A DNA stretch of 64,000 nucleotides from Bellilinea sp040754815 (GCA_040754815.1 JBFMBX010000011.1:1-64000); one strand, 5' to 3'; positions 51,832 to 59,446 are shown, numbered from the stretch's first letter. A program made the numbers and translations. Notes: a model not told the origin generated them from the letters alone.

Positions 51832-52713
51832 ATGCTTTATTTGTGGATTGTTTCTCTGCTGTGGGCTTTTTCTTTTGGCTTAATCAAAGGCCAGTTGACC
51901 GGGCTGGATGCCAGTTTTGTGGCTTTTGCCCGTCTTTTTCTTGCCGGGCTGGCTTTTCTGCCGCTGCTGCGCCTGCGGGGGGTTGACCGGCGGCTGGCTT
52001 TGCGGCTGGCCCTTATCGGCGCTGTTCAATACGGCCTGATGTATGTAACCTACATCTATTCGTTCCGCTTCCTCAAAGCCTACGAGGTAGCCCTCTTCAC
52101 CATTTTTACACCCCTGTATGTCACCCTCATCAACGATGCGTATCAGCGCCGGTTAAACGGCTTCAGCCTGCTGGCAACCGTGCTGGCGGTGGCCGGCACT
52201 GCCATCGTCCAGCAGGCCAATCTGCTCAGTCCCGACCTGACGCGCGGTTTTCTGATTGTGCAGGTCAGCAATCTGTGCTTTGCGTTGGGGCAGGTGGCCT
52301 ACCGCGAGGTGATGCGCCGCTACCCCCACGTCAGGGACGGGCAGGTTTTCGGCTTGTTGTATATTGGCGGCGCGCTGGCGGCCGGTCTGCCGGCTCTGTT
52401 CACCACGCCGTGGGGCAATTTCACCCTGCTGCCAAATCAGGCCCTGACGCTGGTGTATCTCGGCGTGGTGGCTTCGGCGCTCGGCTTCTTCCTGTGGAAT
52501 GTGGGCGCCCGCCGGGTCAATGCCGGTACGCTGGCCATCTTCAATGACTTGAAAATCCCGCTGGCGGTGGTCGTTTCACTGCTCTTTTTCGGTGAACAGG
52601 CCGACCTGCTGCGCCTGCTGATTGGCGGCGGGGTGGTGCTGGCGGCGCTGGCGCTGAATGAGTGGAATGTGCGGCGGCGCAGTGCTCCGCAGATGGCGGC
52701 CTCAACCGATTAG
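51832..52713 (+). CDS. EamA/DMT-family transporter
   Basis: A 293-residue drug/metabolite transporter with ten helices in two EamA halves (about 5-130 and 145-285). Start ATG 51832 is chosen because GAGGT lies 8 nt upstream and a TATAAT sits just before it; an in-frame ATG at 51754 would add 26 residues across that promoter. Signature parts: LLWAFSFGLIKGQLTG, TIFTPLYVTLINDA and, near the end, ASALGFFLWNVGARRVNAGT. The substrate is not readable. Single gene. Confidence 0.88.
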   Translation: MLYLWIVSLLWAFSFGLIKGQLTGLDASFVAFARLFLAGLAFLPLLRLRGVDRRLALRLALIGAVQYGLMYVTYIYSFRFLKAYEVALFTIFTPLYVTLINDAYQRRLNGFSLLATVLAVAGTAIVQQANLLSPDLTRGFLIVQVSNLCFALGQVAYREVMRRYPHVRDGQVFGLLYIGGALAAGLPALFTTPWGNFTLLPNQALTLVYLGVVASALGFFLWNVGARRVNAGTLAIFNDLKIPLAVVVSLLFFGEQADLLRLLIGGGVVLAALALNEWNVRRRSAPQMAASTD

Positions 52714-52746
52714 GTAAAATTTATCCCCGCCTGCGTTTTACCATGT

Positions 52747-53064
52747 GCAGGGCGGGGGATTCTTCGCTTCGCTCAGAATGACATTAACCCCCGTTTACGT
52801 CACCGCGAGCCGCCGTCAGGCAGCGCGGAGGTCTCCCGCATTGCTGGCGTGAAAGCAGGGCGGGGGATTCTTCGCTTCGCTCAGAGAATGACATTAACCC
52901 CCGTTTACGTCACCGCGAGCCGCCGTCAGGCGGCGCGGAGGTCTCCCGCATGGCTGGCGCGAAACAAGGGCGGGGGATTCTTCGCTTCGTTCAGAATGAC
53001 ATTAACCCCCGTTCACGTCACCGCGAGCCGCCGTCAGGCGGCGTGGCGGTCTCCCGCATGGCTT
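52747..53064. repeat. Tandem repeat, three units of about 108 bp
   Basis: Units begin at 52747, 52855 and 52965 (periods 108 and 110; unit 2 carries an extra AG), the last ending near 53064. Each contains GCGGGGGATTCTTCGCTTCG, CAGAATGACATTAACCCCCG, TCACCGCGAGCCGCCGTCAG and GGAGGTCTCCCGCAT. Internal dyads are GCCGCC/GGCGGC and ATTCT/AGAAT. Single diverged copies occur near 5880, 41171 and, inverted, at 56152. ORFs through it are artefacts. Confidence 0.92.
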
Positions 53065-53140
53065 TTACCCAACGCATTGCGGTGCAGGTGTCACTCTTAC
53101 CGCAATGGAGTAACCAAAATTTTTCCGAATTCAAGTGAAT

Positions 53141-53169
53141 TTACAAAATCACCCCTTTTATGCTATGAT
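53141..53169 (+). promoter_or_regulatory. Promoter of the response regulator/HD-GYP operon
   Basis: TTACAA (53141-53146), a 17-nt spacer and TATGAT (53164-53169) preceded by TGC. Confidence 0.6.
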
Positions 53170-53185
53170 TTACAAAACCGGTTTT

Positions 53186-53230
53186 GCCGGCAGGGGGCGA
53201 CCCACCGGCGAAGCTTTCACCCTGCGGAGG
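53186..53230 (+). promoter_or_regulatory. Leader with two mutually exclusive hairpins
   Basis: GCCGG (53186-53190) can pair with CCGGC (53205-53209), or GCAGGG (53190-53195) with CCCTGC (53220-53225), directly next to the GGAGG ribosome-binding site. No known riboswitch class matches. Confidence 0.35.
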
Positions 53231-53238
53231 TTATCCTG

Positions 53239-53691
53239 ATGAGTTTAGCCGTACCTTTTCGTCCCATTCTGTTGGTCGAGGATAACCCGATGGATCTGGA
53301 TCTCACGCAGCGGGCTTTCAGCCGCCGTCGGGTGATGAATCCGTTTGAACTGGCGCGTGACGGCGAAGAAGCCATAGACTGGATCCGCCGCTGGGATGAA
53401 GGCGCGCCCCTTCCCGTCCTCATCCTGCTGGATCTCAAATTACCGCGCGTGGACGGTATGGATGTTTTGCGCCGCTACAAAGGACACCCCCTTTACCGCT
53501 CCATTCCGGTGGTCGTCCTGACCACCTCGGCTGAAGACCGCGACATCGAAACCGCCTATCAGTTGGGGGCCAATTCCTACATCGTCAAACCGGTGGAATT
53601 CGAAAAATTCGTCGAAGTGGCTGCCCAAATTGAGGTGTACTGGACGCTGCTCAATCAGCCGCCTCCCCTGCATTTTTCACAAATATCATGA
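53239..53691 (+). CDS. Single-domain response regulator (Rcp1/CheY-like)
   Basis: A 150-residue stand-alone receiver. The acidic pocket is in ILLVEDNPMDLDLTQRAF, the phospho-acceptor Asp in LILLDLKLPRVDGMDVL (about residue 69), the Thr in VVLTTSAEDRDI and the Lys in YIVKPVEF. The layout and the tail match the Rcp1 group, partners of bacteriophytochrome-type kinases. GGAGG precedes ATG 53239. It overlaps the downstream HD-GYP gene by 4 nt, so both should work in one pathway, with phosphorylation by a kinase not encoded here. Confidence 0.93.
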   Translation: MSLAVPFRPILLVEDNPMDLDLTQRAFSRRRVMNPFELARDGEEAIDWIRRWDEGAPLPVLILLDLKLPRVDGMDVLRRYKGHPLYRSIPVVVLTTSAEDRDIETAYQLGANSYIVKPVEFEKFVEVAAQIEVYWTLLNQPPPLHFSQIS

Positions 53692-56123
53692 CCGGCGATT
53701 CGAATCTTCCTGTCCAGAAAACCATCCGGCTGCTGTATGTGGAAGACAACCCACAGGATGCCGATTTAACCGTGCGCTACCTGCAAAAACACGCCCCGCA
53801 TATTCAAGTGCAGGTAGTCGTTTCTCAAAATCGGGCGCTGGAACTGCTGTACGAACACAAACTCCCCTGCGATGTGGTACTCATTGACCGTAATCTGGTG
53901 GATGGGGATGGACTTTCTCTGCTGGTCAAACTGCGCAGCCTCAATTTGCCGCTGGCGGTGGTGATGATCACCGGCAGCGGGGATGAGGAAACCGTCATCG
54001 CCGCGCTGAAAGCCGGAGCAGATGATTACATCATCAAGCGCAATGATTATCTGGAACGGCTGCCGCCGGTCATCGAATCGGCCTTACAACATTACCGCCG
54101 GCGGGTCAGCCGTTATAACCGCCCGCTGCGGGTATTGTATGCCGAGCATCACCCTGCGGATATTGACCTGACCTGCCGCTTTTTTGAAAAGAATGCTCCT
54201 TACCTCACACTGGAGGTCGTCCCCACCGCGCAGCAGGTTTTACAAATCCTGACCGACAGCGAACGACTAGCCCGCATTGACGTCCTGCTGTTGGATTACA
54301 ACCTGCCCGGCGGGGTCAACGCACTCGAACTGATCAAAGAAATCCGCGAGATACACCGTCTGCCAATCCCCATCGTGCTGGTGACCGGTCAGGGTGATGA
54401 GATGGTCGCTTTGAAGGCCCTGCGCCTTGGCGCACAGGATTACATCCCCAAAACCGATCATTACCTTGCCCGCCTGCCTTATGCGCTGGCAGATGCCTAT
54501 CACCGCACCCGCCTTGAACAGGAACATGATGCCCTGCGCAGCAGCGAAGAGCGTTTCCGCTCGCTGTTCATGGACTCGCCGGTTGCCATGCTGGAGCAGG
54601 ATTTTTCGGAGGTCAAGCGCGGCCTGCTGGCGCTGAAACAAAGCGCAGCGGAAGATTTACGAACCTATCTGTTGCAGCACCCCGAAATTGTCAGGGACTT
54701 TTTGAATCGATCCTATATCCTCTCTTTCAACCGCGCCGCCTTACGGCTTTACGGTGTGGACGAGGGCAAGCCGCCCCGCTCGCTGGGCGAACTGCTGGAT
54801 TTTGAAGGCGTCTGGCAGAACTTCATCATCGAATTGCTGGAAATCGCCGATGGCACGGCTCATTTTCAACGCGAGACGGCGGATATTCTGCCCGATGGGC
54901 GGCGGATTTTCCTCAACCTGCACTGGAACGCGCTGAACGGCTATGAGGATACGCTAGAACGGGTAATCGTTGCGCTGGAGGACATCACCGAGCGAAAAAT
55001 GACTGCCGAACGCATCGAGCGCCAGTTACACCAGCTGGAAGCCCTGCGCACCATTGACGATGCCATCAGCTCCAATCTAGAACTGGATCGCACCTTACAG
55101 GTGCTGATTCAACAGATGCGCGGCCAGTTGAATCTGGATGCGTTGGCCGTGTTTTTATATGACCCCCGCGATGAAACGCTGACCTGCACCGCCGCCGGCG
55201 GCACTGATTTGAAATTCCCGCTGGGAGTGCGTTTTCATTATGAGGAAGCCCTCTGCGGTCAAAGGATGCTGCAAGCCGGAAAGGTAGTTTACTGCAATCT
55301 CAATGAGCCCATCACCACCTCTTTTCCCCTGCTAAATGATTTTCTCCACCAGTTGAGAGAGGCCGGCTTTCATTCCTTGCTGGCCGTCCCGCTGACCACC
55401 AAAACCAGCCCTCAAGGGGTAATTGAACTGTACTTTCGCACCCGGCCGCCCGATGATGCCGAATGGCAGCAATTCCTCACCATGCTGGCGGGGCAGGCCG
55501 CCATTGCCATCGAAAACGCCCGCCTGTACGAAGAAGCCCAGCGTTTCAACCGGCAGTTGTTACAGGCGTACGATGCCACCATCGAAGGCTGGACACGCGC
55601 CATTGACCTGCGCGATAAAGAAACCGAAGGCCACACCCAGCGGGTGGTGGAGCTGGTTTTGCGCATGTGCCGCAGGGCGGGAATGAGTGAAGATGAACTG
55701 GTGCATGTGCGGCGGGGTGCCCTGCTGCACGATATCGGCAAATTAGGCATACCGGATGCCATTTTGCTCAAACCCGGCCCGCTGACCGATGAAGAATGGA
55801 TCATCATGCGCCGCCACCCGTTATACGCCTATGAAATGCTCTCACCCATCGAGTACCTGCGCCCCGCGCTGGATATTCCCTACTGCCACCACGAAAAATG
55901 GGACGGCACGGGCTACCCGCGCGGTTTGAAGGGCGAGCAAATTCCGCTGGCGGCACGCATCTTTGCCGTGGTGGATGTGTGGGATGCGCTCACCTCCGAC
56001 CGTCCCTACCGCCCGGCGTGGTCGAAAGACAGAGCGCTGGCTTACCTGATGGAGCAAAAAGGCAAACATTTTGACCCGCAGGCAATCGAACTTTTCCTAC
56101 AGGAAATGGGGTTTCTTAAGTAA
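53688..56123 (+). CDS. REC-REC-PAS-GAF-HD-GYP cyclic di-GMP phosphodiesterase
   Basis: An 811-residue protein. Two receiver domains (about 12-130 and 147-270): the first has LLYVEDNPQDAD, Asp in VVLIDRNLVDGDG and YIIKRND; the second has DVLLLDYNLPGGV. Then a PAS-like region (about 285-450), a GAF domain (about 465-620) and an HD-GYP domain (about 625-811) with HDIGKLGIPD, HHEKWDGTGYPRGLKG and DVWDALTSDRPYR. All HD-GYP metal ligands are present. The HD-GYP domain is strikingly similar to that of the 1453-residue sensor, suggesting duplication. Overlap with the response regulator suggests a phosphorelay feeding c-di-GMP turnover. Confidence 0.94.
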   Translation: MTGDSNLPVQKTIRLLYVEDNPQDADLTVRYLQKHAPHIQVQVVVSQNRALELLYEHKLPCDVVLIDRNLVDGDGLSLLVKLRSLNLPLAVVMITGSGDEETVIAALKAGADDYIIKRNDYLERLPPVIESALQHYRRRVSRYNRPLRVLYAEHHPADIDLTCRFFEKNAPYLTLEVVPTAQQVLQILTDSERLARIDVLLLDYNLPGGVNALELIKEIREIHRLPIPIVLVTGQGDEMVALKALRLGAQDYIPKTDHYLARLPYALADAYHRTRLEQEHDALRSSEERFRSLFMDSPVAMLEQDFSEVKRGLLALKQSAAEDLRTYLLQHPEIVRDFLNRSYILSFNRAALRLYGVDEGKPPRSLGELLDFEGVWQNFIIELLEIADGTAHFQRETADILPDGRRIFLNLHWNALNGYEDTLERVIVALEDITERKMTAERIERQLHQLEALRTIDDAISSNLELDRTLQVLIQQMRGQLNLDALAVFLYDPRDETLTCTAAGGTDLKFPLGVRFHYEEALCGQRMLQAGKVVYCNLNEPITTSFPLLNDFLHQLREAGFHSLLAVPLTTKTSPQGVIELYFRTRPPDDAEWQQFLTMLAGQAAIAIENARLYEEAQRFNRQLLQAYDATIEGWTRAIDLRDKETEGHTQRVVELVLRMCRRAGMSEDELVHVRRGALLHDIGKLGIPDAILLKPGPLTDEEWIIMRRHPLYAYEMLSPIEYLRPALDIPYCHHEKWDGTGYPRGLKGEQIPLAARIFAVVDVWDALTSDRPYRPAWSKDRALAYLMEQKGKHFDPQAIELFLQEMGFLK

Positions 56124-56151
56124 AACCCAACTTTTGGTGCAGTGCGGCTGT

Positions 56152-56228
56152 TGAAAATGGTCAGGCGGGAATCTCCCGGCCTTGCGGGGGAAATCCGCGC
56201 CGCCTGACGGCAACTCGCAACAGGGTTA
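56152..56228. repeat. Inverted, diverged copy of the tandem repeat
   Basis: Reading the minus strand gives GTTGCCGTCAGGCGGCGCGG, close to the GAGCCGCCGTCAGGCGGCGCGG of the array at 52747 (shown in part). GTCAGGCGG and its complement CCGCCTGAC form the ends of a dyad. Confidence 0.6.
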
Positions 56229-56243
56229 AACGGCTCAACAACC

Positions 56244-56271
56244 TTGACAAAATTTCATTCCGTTCTATAAT
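56244..56271 (+). promoter_or_regulatory. cysK-cysE promoter with overlapping dyad
   Basis: TTGACA (56244-56249), a 16-nt spacer and TATAAT (56266-56271). GTTCT (56262-56266) and AGAAC (56274-56278) form a short dyad across the -10, a possible operator. Confidence 0.85.
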
Positions 56272-56318
56272 CAAGAACGATAATTAAGATGAAATTGATA
56301 AATATTTGGAGTTACAGA

Positions 56319-56351
56319 ATGCTTACTTGCGTGTGTCTGAGGCGGGGCTGA
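56319..56351 (+). CDS. Candidate cysteine leader peptide
   Basis: A 10-codon ORF encoding MLTCVCLRRG, with Cys codons TGC (56328) and TGT (56334) separated by one Val codon. GGAG (56308-56311) lies 7 nt before the ATG, and the ORF is about 40 nt after the predicted start of transcription. It lies directly before segments that can form alternative hairpins, and upstream of cysteine biosynthesis genes. By analogy with amino-acid leader peptides, ribosome stalling at these codons would report on Cys-tRNA supply. Inferred from sequence; not a previously known gene to me. Confidence 0.65.
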   Translation: MLTCVCLRRG

Positions 56352-56467
56352 TGACAGCCGCTGCCTGAGACGAAACAAAAGCAATTTTCGCCAGCAGAAT
56401 CAGACAGTGGCAGTCAGTCCCGCATGATCCCCTTCTCATGTGTGCGGATTGCTCCGCTGTCTTTTTT
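56340..56467 (+). promoter_or_regulatory. Candidate transcription attenuator of cysK-cysE
   Basis: Segment 1 (AGGC, GGCTG; 56340-56350) pairs with segment 2 (CAGCC, GCCT; 56355-56366). Segment 2 CTGCC (56361-56365) can instead pair with segment 3 GGCAG (56409-56413). Segment 3 GACAGTGG (56403-56410) pairs with segment 4 CCGCTGTC (56454-56461), immediately followed by TTTTTT (56462-56467). A shorter hairpin GCGGA/TCCGC (56444-56457) could also terminate. The end of the leader ORF covers segment 1. Confidence 0.6.
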
Positions 56468-56536
56468 GTTGTTCTGCTGGCTTTTTCTTTGCCAAACAAA
56501 CCAACCAAACATCACACAAACGCTCAGGAGTACAGG

Positions 56537-57469
56537 ATGAAAATCGCCAACGATGTCACCGAACTGATTGGAAATACCCCCCTTGTGCGCCTCAACCGCA
56601 TCACCGAAGGCGCAGTTGCCACCGTAGTTGCAAAACTGGAATACTACAACCCCGCTCACAGCGTCAAAGACCGCATAGGCGTTTCAATGATCACCGCCGC
56701 CGAGCAAGCCGGCCTGATCAACAAAGACACCATCATCCTCGAGCCGACCAGCGGCAACACCGGCATTGCACTGGCGTTCGTCTGCGCGGCGCGCGGCTAC
56801 AAATGCACGCTGGTCATGCCCGAGACGATGAGCAAAGAACGCCGCATGTTACTGCGCGCCTACGGCGCGGAACTCATCCTCACCCCCGGCAGCGAGGGTA
56901 TGGCCGGCGCCATCCGCAAAGCCGAAGAACTGGCCGCCAGCGACCCGCGCTACTTCATCCCCCAGCAGTTCAAAAACCCCGCCAACCCCGAAATTCACCG
57001 CCGCACCACCGCCGAAGAAATCTGGCGCGATACGGATGGTCAGGTGGATATTCTGGTCGCCGGAGTCGGCACGGGCGGGACGATCACCGGCGTCAGCGAA
57101 GTGATCAAAGCCCGCAAGCCGTCCTTCCACGCTGTGGCCGTCGAGCCGGATGCCTCGCCGGTGCTTTCCGGCGGGCAGAAAGGCCCACACCCCATTCAGG
57201 GCATTGGCGCCGGCTTTATCCCGGATGTGTTGAACACGCGCATCATTGATGAAATCATCCGCGTGAAGAACGAGGATGCCTTCCGCACGGCGCGTGAGAT
57301 GGCATCCCGCGAAGGGCTGCTGGTGGGCATTTCCTCCGGCGCGGCCGCATGGGCAGCCTTACAGGTGGCCCGCCGCCCGGAAAACGAAGGAAAATTGATT
57401 GTGGTCATCATCCCCTCTTTCGGCGAACGCTACCTCAGCACTGCCCTGTTTGCCGACCTTGCGGACTGA
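56537..57469 (+). CDS. cysK: Cysteine synthase (O-acetylserine sulfhydrylase)
   Basis: A 310-residue PLP enzyme that makes cysteine from O-acetylserine and sulfide. Blocks: IGNTPLVRLNR, the PLP Lys in YYNPAHSVKDRIG, the substrate loop TSGNTGIALA and the phosphate-binding GVGTGGTITGV. AGGAG lies 6 nt before ATG 56537; in-frame codons upstream to 56438 run through the terminator and are not protein-like. The gene and cysE form an operon for the last two steps of cysteine synthesis. The C-terminal ALFADL matches the family. Confidence 0.95.
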   Translation: MKIANDVTELIGNTPLVRLNRITEGAVATVVAKLEYYNPAHSVKDRIGVSMITAAEQAGLINKDTIILEPTSGNTGIALAFVCAARGYKCTLVMPETMSKERRMLLRAYGAELILTPGSEGMAGAIRKAEELAASDPRYFIPQQFKNPANPEIHRRTTAEEIWRDTDGQVDILVAGVGTGGTITGVSEVIKARKPSFHAVAVEPDASPVLSGGQKGPHPIQGIGAGFIPDVLNTRIIDEIIRVKNEDAFRTAREMASREGLLVGISSGAAAWAALQVARRPENEGKLIVVIIPSFGERYLSTALFADLAD

Positions 57470-57495
57470 AGATGGGGAGGAAAGGAAAAAAGAAC

Positions 57496-58260
57496 ATGCT
57501 CACGATTTTCAAGACTATGCGCGAAGATATTCGCAGTGCACTGGAACGCGATCCGGCGGCGCGCAGCCCGCTGGAAATTATCCTCGCCTACCCCGGCATC
57601 CATGCGCTGTGGCTGCACCGCGTTGCTCATTTTCTCTGGAAGCGCAACTTCAAACTGCTGGCGCGCTGGCTTTCACACCTCAATCGTTTTCTAACCGGCA
57701 TCGAAATTCACCCCGGCGCGAGAATTGGCAAACGCCTGTTCATTGACCACGGCATGGGCGTGGTGATCGGCGAAACCGCCGAGATCGGCAACAATGTAAC
57801 CCTCTATCACGGCGTCACACTGGGCGGCGTCAGTCTGGAAAAAGGCAAGCGCCACCCCACCATCGAGGATGATGTGGTGATCGGCGCGGGCGCCAAGGTG
57901 CTAGGCAACATTACCGTGGGGCGCGGCAGCCGCATTGGCGCCAACGCGGTGGTGATTCACTCCGTGCCGCCCAATTCGGTGGTGGTGGGTGTGCCGGGGC
58001 AGGTGGTGGTGCGCAGCAAGCCGCTTGAAGGCGGACCGGATTTACATCACGATCAACTGCCGGATGCCATCGGCAAATCGCTGGCTTCGGTCATGGCCCG
58101 GCTGGAAGCGCTGGAACACCAGCTGCACAGCCACGCGCTGGAAGCCAACGGCGGCAACGGCAAACCAATCGGCAAAGACGATGAACGGGTGCTGCTCAAC
58201 CCACCGCTGGTGCATAAACCGGAAGCCGGCATCTGGCGCGGCGAAGATTTTTCGATTTGA
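57496..58260 (+). CDS. cysE: Serine O-acetyltransferase
   Basis: A 254-residue left-handed beta-helix acetyltransferase forming O-acetylserine from serine and acetyl-CoA. Hexapeptide repeats run from FLTGIEIHPGARIGKRLFID to the VVVGVPGQVV loop, with the catalytic His region DHGMGVVIGETAEIGNN and LYHGVTLGG. The N-terminal helical part is short, as in the compact CysE of many bacteria. The C-terminal 70 residues are an extra tail (RLEALEHQLHSHALEANGG) not needed for catalysis. Start 57496 follows AAAGGA. It is 26 nt after cysK. Confidence 0.95.
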   Translation: MLTIFKTMREDIRSALERDPAARSPLEIILAYPGIHALWLHRVAHFLWKRNFKLLARWLSHLNRFLTGIEIHPGARIGKRLFIDHGMGVVIGETAEIGNNVTLYHGVTLGGVSLEKGKRHPTIEDDVVIGAGAKVLGNITVGRGSRIGANAVVIHSVPPNSVVVGVPGQVVVRSKPLEGGPDLHHDQLPDAIGKSLASVMARLEALEHQLHSHALEANGGNGKPIGKDDERVLLNPPLVHKPEAGIWRGEDFSI

Positions 58261-58836
58261 TTATTTTCTGCGAAAGGCGGCAATCAGCACAAAAAGCAGG
58301 CCGGCGCCGCTGATGATGATCAGCCCCAGCCCCAGCGTTTCCTGATTCATCCACGCCGGCGGCTGCCAGTCAATCAGCGGGGCCGGCGTTTGGGTGGCGG
58401 TGGGGATGGCTGTGAAGGTCAGCGTTGGTGTGCGCGGCAGAGGGGTGGGTGATGGTGTGCGCGTTGGCGGAACGGGCGTCAGGGAAGGAACAGGCGAAAG
58501 AGTCGGCGTGGAAGAAGGCTGAACAATAATCGTCTGGCCGAGCAGCAAAACCGCATTCGGATCCAGATTGTTCAATTCCTGAAGCCGGGCAATGCTGACA
58601 CCGTAGGCCGTGGCAATACCCCACAGCGATTGCCCGCTTTCCACTTTATGAATCACCGAACCATCCGGGTTGGGGGTGGCGGTGATCACCGGCTGGATGA
58701 AGGCAGCGGTAGGACTTACCTGCAAGAGGCCGGCGGCCTCGGCCTGCGCCTGAATACCTTGCGCAGGCAGGAACATCCCGGCGGCGGCAAGAAGTATAAA
58801 AACAATCATTCCGCTCATTCGAAAAAAACGGTGCAT
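58261..58836 (-). CDS. LysM-domain membrane protein
   Basis: A 191-residue exported protein: signal segment (residues about 8-30, MIVFILLAAAGMFLPAQGIQ), one LysM repeat (about 62-108, HKVESGQSLWGIATAYGVSI), a Thr/Pro-rich linker, and a C-terminal hydrophobic helix (LGLGLIIISGAGLLFVLIAAF) ending in RRK. This suggests anchoring with the LysM outside, bound to cell-wall glycan. ATG 58836 is chosen; a TATAAT lies 8 nt upstream inside an 11-bp palindrome. The stop codon abuts that of cysE (convergent). Confidence 0.85.
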   Translation of the reverse strand: MHRFFRMSGMIVFILLAAAGMFLPAQGIQAQAEAAGLLQVSPTAAFIQPVITATPNPDGSVIHKVESGQSLWGIATAYGVSIARLQELNNLDPNAVLLLGQTIIVQPSSTPTLSPVPSLTPVPPTRTPSPTPLPRTPTLTFTAIPTATQTPAPLIDWQPPAWMNQETLGLGLIIISGAGLLFVLIAAFRRK

Positions 58837-58859
58837 CGGGTCAATTATACCCGATGCAC
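58831..58859 (-). promoter_or_regulatory. Perfect 11-bp palindrome spanning -10 and start codon
   Basis: GTGCATCGGGT (58831-58841) and ACCCGATGCAC (58849-58859) are exact inverted copies with a 7-nt spacer. The spacer and edge of the right arm contain the minus-strand TATAAT (58844-58849), and the left arm contains the ATG of the LysM gene. It is probably an operator for autoregulation or a repressor. Confidence 0.65.
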
Positions 58860-58903
58860 GCTTAATAATCGTAACCAGTATTCTGAAACCGGCAAGGCCG
58901 GAA

Positions 58904-59323
58904 TCAGGAAAGCAATCTCTCGCCGTCTCCGCGCCCCATCGTTTCGGCAATCACCAGAAAATCATTGGCCGAGATCATGCCAATCACCGTCCCGGCTTCA
59001 TCCACAACCGGCAGGTGGTGAATGCGTTTTTCCTTCATCACCCGCGCACATTCGGCAATGGTCATATCGGGCAAAACGGTAATGAGCGGCGAGCTCATGA
59101 TTTCTTTGACCTTCACTTTGGAGGGGTCCTTCCCGTGAGCCACAATTTTATCGCAGATATCAATGGAGGTAACAATGCCGTATTCGGGATTTTCGGCCGT
59201 TTTCTTGACGATCAGGCTGTTGATGTAGCGCCGGCGCATGGTGCTGAGTGCATCCAGCACCGGACTTTCCGGATCAACGAAAACTACCAGATCGTTCATC
59301 CAGTCGCGTACGGTGTTTTGCAT
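58904..59323 (-). CDS. Two-CBS-domain protein
   Basis: A 139-residue protein consisting of two CBS motifs: residues about 6-65 (VRDWMNDLVVFVDPESPVLD, with YGIVTSIDICDKIV) and about 72-130 (VKEIMSSPLITVLPDMTIAE, with VIGMISANDFLVI). Tandem CBS domains bind adenosyl nucleotides such as AMP, ATP or SAM and sense energy state. No attached effector domain, so it may act on a partner protein. ATG 59323 has AAGGAGAG upstream and a promoter with hairpin leader. Confidence 0.92.
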   Translation of the reverse strand: MQNTVRDWMNDLVVFVDPESPVLDALSTMRRRYINSLIVKKTAENPEYGIVTSIDICDKIVAHGKDPSKVKVKEIMSSPLITVLPDMTIAECARVMKEKRIHHLPVVDEAGTVIGMISANDFLVIAETMGRGDGERLLS

Positions 59324-59402
59324 GTCGGTTCTCTCCTTAGTTACGGGGGTAAAATTGGGTGATCTCTGAACAAACCTGACCGCTCCCGTGCGGTCTGAAT
59401 CT

Positions 59403-59430
59403 AGTATAACAAAAAGAATCGCCTTGACAA
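59403..59430 (-). promoter_or_regulatory. Promoter of the CBS gene
   Basis: TTGTCA (59425-59430) and TATACT (59403-59408) on the minus strand, 16-nt spacer. A 6-bp hairpin GACCGC/GCGGTC (59378-59395) lies at the start of the transcript. Confidence 0.6.
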
Positions 59431-59446
59431 GCCAAAAATAAATAAC

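Noticed and set aside
52747..53064. CRISPR array
   Set aside because: Units of 108 bp are repeated in full without variable spacers, and no cas genes are present.
52849..53238. N-terminal extension of the response regulator reading through the tandem repeats
   Set aside because: The residues come from repeat DNA (SFRMTLTPVHVTASRR occurs per unit). The real start at 53239 has GGAGG and a proper receiver N-terminus.
53170..53238. Cyclic di-GMP riboswitch
   Set aside because: The GEMM-I core sequences are absent. The region is only 69 nt.
56438..56536. In-frame extension of cysK (start at an ATG at 56438, encoding MCADCSAVF)
   Set aside because: No ribosome-binding site, and the segment overlaps the terminator and T-run. 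Interesting Cys codons, but CysK family members start at 56537.
56281..56536. SAM (S-box) riboswitch before cysK
   Set aside because: No S-box consensus blocks. The Cys-codon ORF with hairpins explains the region better.
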